Shown here piece by piece: positions 1 through 6,121 of a stretch of 14,898 nucleotides of DNA (the first letter of the stretch is position 1; every line of letters begins with the position of its first letter). This DNA comes from Prevotella sp. (GTDB lineage Bacteria > Bacteroidota > Bacteroidia > Bacteroidales > Bacteroidaceae), in NCBI GenBank assembly GCA_017428805.1, contig JAFRQC010000179.1:1-14898 (forward strand), read 5' to 3'. Position numbers and translations under genes: made by a program. Below the pieces are notes generated by a model. The model was given only the letters and a program-made list of their open reading frames with translations. It was not told the origin of the DNA and ran no database searches.

Positions 1-288
1 GAAGAGTTCACGGAACGAACTCATTCCTTCTGGAACAAACTCACCGAGCTTTTCGCGAACCTCCTGCATAAAGGTTCTGACGAGAACGGTTTCCGTCTTT
101 CGGCCAACGAAGAAATAGAGCCCGGGAGCGTCTTCCTGCGTCTCGCTTATCAGTTTATATACCAGGCTTGTCTTGCCCACACGCCTTCTGCCTGTGAGTA
201 CAACAAATCGGGAATAATCGTTGTACGCCTGACGCTGCAATTCCCTAAGCTCGGTCATTTCGCGCACTCTATCATAGAACTTCTTCAT
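1..288 (-). CDS. P-loop ATPase, N-terminal fragment (runs off the window)
   Basis: Reading the minus strand from the ATG at 288 gives 96 codons without a stop, continuing past the window edge. The protein begins MKKFYDRVREMTELRELQRQ and has a clear Walker A motif, GRRRVGKTS, at about residues 33-41, then a hydrophobic strand and YFFVGRKTE. This short lead-in, then the P-loop, then 'LYFF' is typical of the archaeal-type ATPase family (ATPase_2, often with a C-terminal DUF234), common in many copies in Bacteroidota. Those proteins bind and hydrolyse ATP; their cellular role is mostly unknown. The start is supported by a good Bacteroidota promoter 45 bp upstream. Walker B, sensor residues and the C-terminal domain lie outside the window, so the subfamily is not certain. 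Confidence 0.8.
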   Translation of the reverse strand, partial: MKKFYDRVREMTELRELQRQAYNDYSRFVVLTGRRRVGKTSLVYKLISETQEDAPGLYFFVGRKTETVLVRTFMQEVREKLGEFVPEGMSSFRELF

Positions 289-332
289 ATAATTTTACGG
301 CTATAAATTTTACGACCATAACATTTCTGGTG

Positions 333-363
333 CAAAGTTAAAAAGAATATTTGAATTTTGCAA
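333..363 (-). promoter_or_regulatory. Bacteroidota-type promoter for the ATPase gene
   Basis: On the minus strand the sequence TAACTTTG (333-340) matches the -7 consensus TAnnTTTG exactly, and a TTG lies 20 bp upstream (361-363). Transcription would begin near 326, about 38 nt before the ATG at 288. Only the ATPase gene lies downstream. Confidence 0.7.
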
Positions 364-394
364 GTATTTCACAAAAATAATAAGGAAAAAACAC

Positions 395-428
395 ATCCCC
401 CTCGCAGCACAATGACTGCGAGGGGGAT
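395..428 (-). terminator. Intrinsic terminator of the radical SAM / small-protein unit
   Basis: A perfect 13-bp stem (ATCCCCCTCGCAG at 395-407 with its complement at 416-428) has an 8-nt loop. On the minus strand it is followed by GTGTTTTTT, so it fits a rho-independent terminator for the minus-strand genes at 470-1567. It also insulates the ATPase promoter downstream. Confidence 0.8.
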
Positions 429-469
429 TGACTGACTGACGGATGTCACCCTCTGTGAGCGCGCTATTG

Positions 470-721
470 TCAGCGCGAGGGAAATACAACCTTCAGGCCG
501 CTGATGGCGTTTACACCATTGCCGAAGAGGTTTGATGGCTTGGCGTTGTCGTCGATTTCCTGTTGGTCAGCGGTAATGACCATGCCACGTTTGTTGACTT
601 TGACCTTGCCCAGCAGCTTGAAGTTAGGCTTGAACTTGCCCTGCGACTGTGCCACAAAGTAGTCGCGGATGCTACCGCAGCTGTTGCTGTTGTATTCATA
701 CTTGAAATCTTCCTTGGCCAT
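470..721 (-). CDS. Small hypothetical protein (83 aa)
   Basis: I do not recognise this protein. It has 83 residues, starts MAKEDFKYEYNSNSCGSIRD and ends LKVVFPSR. It has no signal peptide or membrane segment, is rich in Lys, Asn and Phe, and has one Cys (residue 15). The pattern of alternating hydrophobic residues (FKLLGKVKVNKRGMVITA, about 35-52) suggests a small beta-rich fold. It lies 45 bp after the radical SAM stop on the same strand and is followed by a strong terminator, so it is probably the second gene of that unit. A reading frame on the opposite strand (563-964) crosses both genes and shows no protein family features. Real coding is likely but not proven. Confidence 0.6.
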   Translation of the reverse strand: MAKEDFKYEYNSNSCGSIRDYFVAQSQGKFKPNFKLLGKVKVNKRGMVITADQQEIDDNAKPSNLFGNGVNAISGLKVVFPSR

Positions 722-766
722 ATAGTCTTGGATAAGCGCCTGATTTGTGTCAACCGAAGAGGGCTC

Positions 767-1567
767 TTAATAGGAGGCTGTGCAGGGGATGCCGGCGGCG
801 ATGACACGGTCGCGGATGGCATCGAGTTGTTCGTGGGTGGCCTTGAGAAGACCCTGGGTGGGTGTCTCGCGGTCGATGGTGTAGATCATCACCTGCTGGG
901 GCTTGATGGCTTTGACGGCCTCAAGCCAGGGACCGACATACTCCTCCCCCGTGTTATCTACTGACTCCTGACTCCTGACTCCTGTCTCCTGACTCCAGAC
1001 CTCCCCCCTCATAAACATCGTCTGGATGATGATATGCCCATTAAAGGCTTTCATACGGTCGATGATCTTTTCTACGTCGTAGGTGCCGTTGGGATGGTCC
1101 ACCTTATTTATATATATAGGATTGACGGTGTCGAGTTTCAGGATGTTGTTGTCCACCCGCATCAGGGCATCGTGGACGGCCTGGCGGTGGATCATCGTGG
1201 AATTGCTCAATACGGAGACTTTCGCCTTCGGACAGTACTGGTCACGCAGGCGGATCGTATCGTCGATGATCTCTGGGAAGTGGGGATGACAGGTGGGCTC
1301 ACCGTTGCCTGCAAAGGTCAGTACGTCGGGCAACTGGCCCTCGGCGGCCATCTGCTGCAGCTTCTCTTCCAGCTTGGCAGCCACCTCTTCGCGTGTGGGG
1401 AAGGGCAGGGTAGGACGGTGGTCTTCGTTGAAACCGCACTCGCAGTAGATGCAGTCGAAAGAACACACTTTGCCGTCGGCAGGCAGCAAGTTGATACCTA
1501 AAGAAATGCCCAGACGGCGACTGTGAACAGGGCCAAAGACGGGCGAAGGATAAATAATTGTACTCAT
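767..1567 (-). CDS. Radical SAM protein
   Basis: The 266-residue protein carries the radical SAM cluster motif C35-x3-C39-x2-C42 (CSFDCIYC), which binds a 4Fe-4S cluster and S-adenosylmethionine to make a 5'-deoxyadenosyl radical. It is followed by the SAM-binding 'GNGEPT' segment at about 88-93. The opening FGPVHSRRLGISLGINLLP is typical of a conserved radical SAM family of unknown substrate, also found in Bacteroidota. Residues about 192-202 (SQETGVRSQES) are encoded by a five-unit TGACTCC array and look like an in-frame insertion between a conserved strand and the VDNT loop; the frame is intact. The start follows a matching promoter by a few bases, so the leader is very short. The small unknown gene at 470-721 is downstream in the same unit. 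The specific reaction is unknown. Confidence 0.88.
   Translation of the reverse strand: MSTIIYPSPVFGPVHSRRLGISLGINLLPADGKVCSFDCIYCECGFNEDHRPTLPFPTREEVAAKLEEKLQQMAAEGQLPDVLTFAGNGEPTCHPHFPEIIDDTIRLRDQYCPKAKVSVLSNSTMIHRQAVHDALMRVDNNILKLDTVNPIYINKVDHPNGTYDVEKIIDRMKAFNGHIIIQTMFMRGEVWSQETGVRSQESVDNTGEEYVGPWLEAVKAIKPQQVMIYTIDRETPTQGLLKATHEQLDAIRDRVIAAGIPCTASY
962..996. repeat. Five-unit heptamer array inside the radical SAM gene
   Basis: Five consecutive 7-mers on the plus strand: TGACTCC at 962, 969 and 976, TGTCTCC at 983 and TGACTCC at 990. On the coding (minus) strand the unit is GGAGTCA. The array is read through in frame and encodes SQETGVRSQES. Confidence 0.93.
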
Positions 1568-1575
1568 ACGGGGTG

Positions 1576-1607
1576 CAAAATTACATTAAATTTTTTGGTG
1601 TTGCAAA
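1576..1607 (-). promoter_or_regulatory. Promoter of the radical SAM unit
   Basis: On the minus strand a TTTG (1604-1607) is followed after exactly 20 bp by TAATTTTG (1576-1583), an exact match to the Bacteroidota -33/-7 pattern. Transcription would start around 1570, a few bases from the ATG at 1567, so the message is nearly leaderless. It forms the left half of a mirror-image promoter pair with ftsX. Confidence 0.8.
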
Positions 1608-1625
1608 AAAATTAGTGTAATTTTG
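1594..1625 (+). promoter_or_regulatory. Promoter of the ftsX operon
   Basis: TTTG (1594-1597), a 20-bp spacer and TAATTTTG (1618-1625) form a full Bacteroidota promoter, with a leader of about 30 nt to the ftsX ATG at 1661. Its -33 element lies within 10 bp of that of the divergent radical SAM promoter, so the two polymerases would compete for the site. Confidence 0.8.
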
Positions 1626-1642
1626 CACCCGAATTCAAAAGA

Positions 1643-1654
1643 TTACGTACGTAA
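1643..1654. other. 12-bp perfect palindrome in the ftsX leader
   Basis: TTACGTACGTAA is a perfect palindrome lying between the predicted transcription start and the ftsX ATG. It could be an operator half-site pair or chance; nothing else in the window repeats it. Confidence 0.5.
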
Positions 1655-1660
1655 ACCTAC

Positions 1661-2539
1661 ATGAAAAGACGACGTGAGAAGACTGGCCGCCGGCAGGGTG
1701 TGCAGTTGGTGACCTTATGTATCAGTACAGCGATGGTGCTTGTGCTGCTGGGTTTGGTGGTGTTCTCTGTGCAGACATCGCGCAACCTGTCGCAGTGGGT
1801 CAAGGAGAATCTGACGGTGACGGTCGTGCTTAACGACGAGGTCAGCGTGGGCGATGCCAAGCAGTTCCAGCAGGACCTCATCCATCGCCCGTTCTCGAAG
1901 GACATCCACTACATCAGTCGTGAACAGGCCCTGAAGGAACAGACAGAGGCGATGGGTTCCGATCCTTCGGAGTTCCTCGGCATGAACCCGTTCCCGGCGA
2001 CGCTTGAACTGCAGTTGCACTCCGACTATGCCAATGCCGACTCGCTGGTGTGGATCAGTGAGGAACTCAGGAAGAATCCTAAGGTGACAGACGTGGCCTA
2101 TCAGGTGGACCTGATGGACAGCGTGAACCGTAACCTCGCCAAGTTGAACATTTTGTTGCTGGTGCTGGCTGTGCTGCTGACGTTCATCTCGTTCTCGCTC
2201 ATCAACAACACGGTAAGACTGAGTGTCTATTCGCGCCGTTTCCTCATTCACACGATGAAACTGGTGGGTGCCTCGTGGGGATTCATCCGCCGGCCGTTTA
2301 TGAAGCAGGGACTGCTTGTGGGAATCCTTGCTGCCCTGATTGCCATTATCGTGTTGGGAAGTGGTGTCTATGGGCTCTACTATTACGAGCCGGGCATCCA
2401 ACTTATCATCACCTGGCGCGAACTGGTCATCACGGGATTGGCTGTGTTGGTGTTCGGACTGGTCATCACGCTGACGTGTTCCTACATCTCCGTGAACCGT
2501 TTCCTCCGCATGCCCCCAGGCGAGTTGTATAAGATATAA
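1661..2539 (+). CDS. ftsX: Cell division protein FtsX
   Basis: FtsX is the membrane subunit of the FtsE-FtsX complex, which couples ATP hydrolysis in the cytoplasm to activation of peptidoglycan hydrolases at the division site. The 292-residue protein has the expected topology: a basic N-terminus, TM1 at about 13-37, a periplasmic domain at about 40-160 and three further membrane segments at about 162-184, 215-239 and 254-277. The motif MKLVGASWGFIRRPF (199-213) is typical of FtsX. The ATPase gene ftsE is not next to it. It is the first gene of the plus-strand operon, directly downstream of a promoter, and is followed by a tandem repeat array and the DUF3098 gene. Length and topology are normal for the family. 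Confidence 0.93.
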   Translation: MKRRREKTGRRQGVQLVTLCISTAMVLVLLGLVVFSVQTSRNLSQWVKENLTVTVVLNDEVSVGDAKQFQQDLIHRPFSKDIHYISREQALKEQTEAMGSDPSEFLGMNPFPATLELQLHSDYANADSLVWISEELRKNPKVTDVAYQVDLMDSVNRNLAKLNILLLVLAVLLTFISFSLINNTVRLSVYSRRFLIHTMKLVGASWGFIRRPFMKQGLLVGILAALIAIIVLGSGVYGLYYYEPGIQLIITWRELVITGLAVLVFGLVITLTCSYISVNRFLRMPPGELYKI

Positions 2540-2612
2540 GGAGACAGGAGTCAGGAGTCAGGAGAAAGGAGTAAAGGAGTAAAGGAGTAAGGAGAGAAGG
2601 AGTAAAGGAGTA
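2540..2612. repeat. Tandem 7/8-mer array GGAGTCA / GGAGTAAA between ftsX and DUF3098
   Basis: About ten consecutive units starting GGAG, in the order 7,7,7,7,8,8,7,8,8,7 bases, begin one base after the ftsX stop and end 16 bp before the next ATG. Units change from GGAGTCA at the left to GGAGTAAA at the right. The purine-rich strand is the transcribed-sense strand. Confidence 0.95.
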
Positions 2613-2628
2613 ATTACATTAGATATAT

Positions 2629-2862
2629 ATGGATAAGAGAAATTTTGCATTTGATAAGACGAACTTCATCCTGCTGGGTGTAGGCATGGCAGTGGTGATT
2701 GTTGGTTTTCTGCTGATGGCGGGTCCGGCTTCTACGGACACAGCCTATGAGCCTGACATCTTCAGTGCACGTCGCATCAAGGTGGCCCCGGTAGTATGCC
2801 TCCTGGGCTTTGTGTCAATGATCTATGCGGTCATCCGAAAGCCAAAAGGAGAGAAGGAGTAA
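2629..2862 (+). CDS. DUF3098 family small membrane protein
   Basis: This 77-residue protein has two membrane segments, at about 12-31 and 52-69, joined by a conserved-looking loop, EPDIFSARRIKVAP. That matches the DUF3098 family, which in Bacteroidota sits between ftsX and uppP. No biochemical role is established; the constant neighbourhood suggests a role in the envelope or division. Its last residues KGEKE and its stop codon TAA are encoded by the start of the following GGAG-type repeat array, so the natural C-terminus may have been replaced or extended by repeat sequence. The start is the only ATG that gives the family N-terminus (MDKRNFAFDKTNF). Confidence 0.85.
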   Translation: MDKRNFAFDKTNFILLGVGMAVVIVGFLLMAGPASTDTAYEPDIFSARRIKVAPVVCLLGFVSMIYAVIRKPKGEKE

Positions 2863-2893
2863 AGGAGTCAGGAGTAAAGGAGAGAAGGAGTAA
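2848..2893. repeat. Tandem GGAGTAAA / GGAGAGAA array at the DUF3098 stop codon
   Basis: Six units of 7-8 bases (GGAGAGAA, GGAGTAAA, GGAGTCA, GGAGTAAA, GGAGAGAA, GGAGTAA). The first units encode the end of the DUF3098 protein and its TAA stop lies in the second unit. The last GGAG (2887-2890) is 10 nt before the uppP ATG and could act as a Shine-Dalgarno-like site, unusual in this phylum. Confidence 0.93.
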
Positions 2894-2900
2894 GTAAAAG

Positions 2901-3698
2901 ATGGATTGGATAGAAGCTTTGATCCTGGGCATTATACAGGGTCTTACAGAGTATCTTCCTGTGAGCAGTAGCGGTCACCTGGCTATCGGTCAGGCACTCT
3001 TCGGCATGCAGGATGGTGAGGAGAACCTCATGTTTACTGTGGCAGTACACGTGGCTACGATATTATCGACACTGGTCGTTCTTTGGAAGGAGATCAGCTG
3101 GATCGTGAAAGGGGTGTTTAAGTTTGAAATGAACGCAGAGACGAAGTATTTCCTGAACATCGTGGTGTCGATGATTCCTGTCGGCATCGTGGGCCTGTTT
3201 TTCAAGGATGAGGTGGAGGAAGTCTTCGGCTCAGGCCTGTTGATCGTGGGATGTTGCCTGCTGTTGACGGCTGCCCTGTTGATCTTCTCGTATTTTGCCC
3301 GTCCGCGTCAGAAGGAGCATATCTCATGGAAAGACGCCTTCGTGATTGGTATTGCACAGGCTTGTGCCGTGCTGCCTGGTCTGTCGCGCTCTGGCTCTAC
3401 CATTGCCACGGGACTGATGCTGGGTAATAAGAAAGAGAAGTTGGCGCAGTTCTCGTTCCTTATGGTGATACCACCCATTCTGGGAGAGGCCCTGCTCGAC
3501 GTGATGAAGGCGATGAAGGGTGAGGCTGTGATGGGCAGCATCGGCACCGTACCTCTGCTGGTTGGTTTCGTGGCTGCGTTCCTCTCAGGCTGTCTGGCTT
3601 GTAAGTGGATGATAGACATCGTGAAGCGTGGCAAACTGATCTATTTCGGTATCTATTGTGCCATCATCGGTGCCGCAACGATTCTCCTGAGTTTGTAA
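2901..3698 (+). CDS. uppP: Undecaprenyl-diphosphatase UppP/BacA
   Basis: UppP is an integral membrane phosphatase that dephosphorylates undecaprenyl pyrophosphate to the monophosphate, recycling the lipid carrier for peptidoglycan and other surface glycans; it also gives resistance to bacitracin. The 265-residue protein shows both signature regions: the Q13GLTE17 ... SSSGH26 segment near the N-terminus and PGLSRSGST at about 159-167, containing the catalytic Arg163. Multiple hydrophobic helices fill the rest. The length is standard. It is separated from DUF3098 by a repeat array and from truB by only 5 bp, so all are likely on one transcript. Confidence 0.95.
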   Translation: MDWIEALILGIIQGLTEYLPVSSSGHLAIGQALFGMQDGEENLMFTVAVHVATILSTLVVLWKEISWIVKGVFKFEMNAETKYFLNIVVSMIPVGIVGLFFKDEVEEVFGSGLLIVGCCLLLTAALLIFSYFARPRQKEHISWKDAFVIGIAQACAVLPGLSRSGSTIATGLMLGNKKEKLAQFSFLMVIPPILGEALLDVMKAMKGEAVMGSIGTVPLLVGFVAAFLSGCLACKWMIDIVKRGKLIYFGIYCAIIGAATILLSL

Positions 3699-3703
3699 AT
3701 AGT

Positions 3704-4405
3704 ATGAACTTCAACGAGGGAGCCCATATCTGTATTAACAAGCCCTATCGCATGACGAGCTTTGGGGCACTGGCTCATATCCGCTATCTGGTGTCGAAAC
3801 GGCTCCATGTGAAACGGGTGAAGATGGGACATGCCGGAACCCTCGACCCTTTGGCAACTGGTGTGCTGATCCTCTGCACGGGGAAGGCCACCAAACAGAT
3901 TGAGGCGCTGCAACTCCATACGAAGGAGTACACTGCCACCCTGCAGTTAGGGGCCACGACGCCCAGTTACGATATGGAACACGAGGTGGACAACACCTAT
4001 CCGACGGAACATATCACCCGTGAACTGATCCTTGAGACGCTGCCACGTTTTGTCGGTGATATCATGCAGGTGCCTCCCGTTTTCTCTGCGTGTATGGTGG
4101 CTGGTGACAGGGCTTATGACCTCGCCCGTAAGGGAAAGGAAGTGGAACTTGCAGCGAAGCCTGTGCGTATCGATGAACTTGAGCTCACGGATTTCAATCC
4201 TTCGACGATGCAGATGTCCATCCGTGTGGTCTGTGGCAAAGGTACGTATATCCGTTCGCTGGCACGAGATATCGGTCAGGCTTTGGGTAGCGGTGCTTAC
4301 CTGACAGCGCTCTGTCGCACCCGTGTTGGTGATGTCCGCATTGAGGACTGCCTCACATTCGATGACTTTCCTGCTTGGCTCGCTGCCCAGGAAATAGAAC
4401 AGTAA
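3704..4405 (+). CDS. truB: tRNA pseudouridine-55 synthase TruB
   Basis: TruB converts uridine 55 in the T-loop of most tRNAs to pseudouridine. The protein of 233 residues contains the motif GHAGTLDPLATGVL, with catalytic Asp48, and later KEYTATLQLGATTPSYD and GTYIRSLARDIG, both typical of TruB. The frame is open upstream to 3605, but that extension overlaps uppP and adds residues unlike TruB; the ATG at 3704 gives the usual start (MNFNEGAHICINKPYRMTSF). No C-terminal PUA domain is evident, and the protein is of the short Bacteroidota type. It follows uppP after 5 bp and precedes queA after a four-unit repeat array. Confidence 0.94.
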   Translation: MNFNEGAHICINKPYRMTSFGALAHIRYLVSKRLHVKRVKMGHAGTLDPLATGVLILCTGKATKQIEALQLHTKEYTATLQLGATTPSYDMEHEVDNTYPTEHITRELILETLPRFVGDIMQVPPVFSACMVAGDRAYDLARKGKEVELAAKPVRIDELELTDFNPSTMQMSIRVVCGKGTYIRSLARDIGQALGSGAYLTALCRTRVGDVRIEDCLTFDDFPAWLAAQEIEQ

Positions 4406-4410
4406 TCATA

Positions 4411-4438
4411 AAGTTCAAAGTTTAAAGTTCAAAGTTCA
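4411..4438. repeat. Four-unit heptamer array AAGTTCA between truB and queA
   Basis: AAGTTCA, AAGTTTA, AAGTTCA, AAGTTCA at 4411, 4418, 4425 and 4432. It starts 5 bp after the truB stop and ends 8 bp before the queA ATG, so it forms nearly the whole spacer. Confidence 0.95.
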
Positions 4439-4446
4439 AAAATATA

Positions 4447-5565
4447 ATGAAGTTATCACAGTTTAAGTTTAAGCTCCCTGAGGAGCTGGTCGCCCTGGAG
4501 CCCACCGCCCATCGCGACGAGTGCCGGCTGATGGTTCTCCACCGCAAGAGTGGCAAGATCGAGATGACCAAGCAGGATGAGGAAGGTAACGACCTGAAAG
4601 ACGAAGAGGGTAATCCTGTCTATCTCGATTTCCGCAACATCCTCGACTATTTCGATGAGGAAGACACCTTTATTTTCAACGATACGAAGGTGTTCCCCGC
4701 ACGTCTCTATGGTACGAAGGAGAAGACCGATGCGAAGATCGAGGTGTTCCTGTTGCGTGAGCTGAACCGTGACCTCCGTCTCTGGGATGTGCTCGTGGAG
4801 CCTGCCCGTAAGATCCGTATCGGCAATAAGCTCTTCTTCGAGGATGATGGTCCGATGGTGGCAGAGGTCATCGACAACACCACGAGCCGTGGACGTACGC
4901 TGCGATTCCTTTATGACTGTCCTCACGATGAGTTCAAACAGGAACTTTTCGCCCTGGGAGCAGCCCCACTGCCCCGTTATATCATCGACCGTCGCCCTGC
5001 TGTGCCTGAGGATATGGAGATATTCCAGACCATCTATGCCAAGAATGAGGGTGCCGTCACAGCTCCTGCGACAGGTCTGCATTTCAGCCGTGAACTGTTG
5101 AAGCGTATGGAGATCCGTGGCATCAACTTCGCATATATCACCCTGCACTGCGGACTCGGCAATTTCGATGCCATCGAGGTCGAGGATCTGACAAAGCATA
5201 AGATGTCGTCAGAACAGATGTTCGTCAACAAGGAGGCCTGTGACATCGTGAACCGCACGAAGGAGGCTGGTCACCGTGTGTGTTCCGTAGGCGTCAGTAC
5301 GGCTCGTGCCACAGAGAGTGCCGTGGGTACCGACGGACTGCTGAAGGAGTTCGAGGGCTGGACTAATAAGTTCATCTTCCCGCCGTACGATTTCGGTATG
5401 TCCAATGCCCTTGTGGCGAACTTCTATCATCCTGAGTCGCCGATGATGATGATCCAGGCGTCGTTTGGTGGCTACGACAATGTGTATGAGTGCTACACGA
5501 AGGCCGTGAAGAATGGCTATAAGTTTGGATGCTTCGGTGATGCGCTTTTGATTGTAGATGATTAA
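4447..5565 (+). CDS. queA: S-adenosylmethionine:tRNA ribosyltransferase-isomerase QueA
   Basis: QueA transfers the ribosyl part of S-adenosylmethionine to 7-aminomethyl-7-deazaguanine in tRNA to form epoxyqueuosine, the penultimate step of queuosine synthesis. The 372-residue protein opens with FKFKLPEELVALEP, then has DTKVFPARL, ALGAAPLPRYI, GAVTAPATGLHFS and FIFPPYDF, all family signatures. It is slightly longer than the usual ~340-350 residues, partly because of an acidic loop near residues 42-62 containing DEEGN twice. It lies in the ftsX operon after truB, another tRNA-modification gene. The ATG at 4447 directly follows the repeat spacer and gives the canonical N-terminus. Confidence 0.95.
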   Translation: MKLSQFKFKLPEELVALEPTAHRDECRLMVLHRKSGKIEMTKQDEEGNDLKDEEGNPVYLDFRNILDYFDEEDTFIFNDTKVFPARLYGTKEKTDAKIEVFLLRELNRDLRLWDVLVEPARKIRIGNKLFFEDDGPMVAEVIDNTTSRGRTLRFLYDCPHDEFKQELFALGAAPLPRYIIDRRPAVPEDMEIFQTIYAKNEGAVTAPATGLHFSRELLKRMEIRGINFAYITLHCGLGNFDAIEVEDLTKHKMSSEQMFVNKEACDIVNRTKEAGHRVCSVGVSTARATESAVGTDGLLKEFEGWTNKFIFPPYDFGMSNALVANFYHPESPMMMIQASFGGYDNVYECYTKAVKNGYKFGCFGDALLIVDD

Positions 5566-5668
5566 GTTTACAGTTTACGGTTTACAGTTTACAGATGAAT
5601 ACACTGAAGGTGGAAAAGAATGGTTTGCGAGGTAATCAACTGTAAACCGTAAACTGTAAACCGTAAAC
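5566..5668. repeat. Inverted pair of heptamer arrays between queA and folK
   Basis: The left arm 5566-5594 is four units of GTTTACA/GTTTACG plus a G; the right arm 5640-5668 is the same kind of array in reverse orientation. The arms match at 26 of 29 positions, the three differences all being at the variable last base of a unit. They enclose 45 bp (5595-5639) and would form a long hairpin in RNA or DNA. A 16-codon frame starts at the ATG 5595 and stops in the right arm (TAA 5643-5645); I do not call it a gene. Confidence 0.93.
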
Positions 5669-5683
5669 AAAAAGTATAAGCGT

Positions 5684-6088
5684 ATGGTTCATAAAGTATA
5701 CTTAGGGCTGGGGTCTAACCAGGGTGACAGAGCGGCGAAGCTGGCCCGTGCCATCGAACTTATTGGCGAACGGGTAGGGCCGGTCATCCGCCAGTCGTCT
5801 GTCATCGAGACAGAGCCTTGGGGGTTCACGTCAGGTAACAAGTTCCTCAATTGTGCCATCTACTGCGAGACAACACTCCTGCCCAGGCAGGTGCTTCAGG
5901 TCACCCAACAGATAGAACGGGAACTTGGGCGTCACTACAAGGGCAAAGGCTATCGTGACCGTCCCATTGATATCGATATCCTGCTCTTCGACGAGCTGCA
6001 CATCGATACGCCCAACCTCCAGATTCCCCATCCGTTGATGTATGAACGAGACTTCGTGATGATACCTCTCAAAGAGATCAAACAATAA
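5684..6088 (+). CDS. folK: 7,8-dihydro-6-hydroxymethylpterin pyrophosphokinase FolK
   Basis: FolK (HPPK) transfers pyrophosphate from ATP to 6-hydroxymethyl-7,8-dihydropterin, giving the substrate for dihydropteroate synthase in folate synthesis. The 134-residue protein starts VYLGLGSNQGDR, has ETEPWGF and NKFLN substrate-binding segments, and the signature RDRPIDIDILL, whose Asp96 and Asp98 correspond to the magnesium-binding pair of the family. The C-terminal IPHPLMYERDFVMIPL is also conserved. The size is normal for a stand-alone bacterial HPPK, with no fused FolB or FolP domain. It is in the same direction as queA after the inverted array and 33 bp before the GH28 gene. Confidence 0.95.
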   Translation: MVHKVYLGLGSNQGDRAAKLARAIELIGERVGPVIRQSSVIETEPWGFTSGNKFLNCAIYCETTLLPRQVLQVTQQIERELGRHYKGKGYRDRPIDIDILLFDELHIDTPNLQIPHPLMYERDFVMIPLKEIKQ

Positions 6089-6121
6089 AAACTAATCAGA
6101 ATAACTAAAAAACAAATCAAA

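Noticed and set aside
563..964. Plus-strand frame of 133 codons
   Set aside because: It overlaps the small protein and the 3' end of the radical SAM gene on the other strand and shows no recognisable protein features.
1715..2401. Minus-strand frame of 228 codons opposite ftsX
   Set aside because: His/Gln/Arg-rich composition of a shadow frame; ftsX on the plus strand is clearly real.
3605..3703. Longer start for truB
   Set aside because: It overlaps the end of uppP by 94 bp and adds sequence unlike TruB; ATG 3704 gives the family N-terminus.
5595..5645. 16-codon frame MNTLKVEKNGLRGNQL between the inverted arrays
   Set aside because: Too short, no promoter or family match, and its stop is made by the repeat arm; kept only as part of a finding.
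5566..5668. Possible CRISPR array or insertion-sequence remnant
   Set aside because: Units are 7 bases in direct tandem without spacers, so not CRISPR; no transposase or target duplication is visible.
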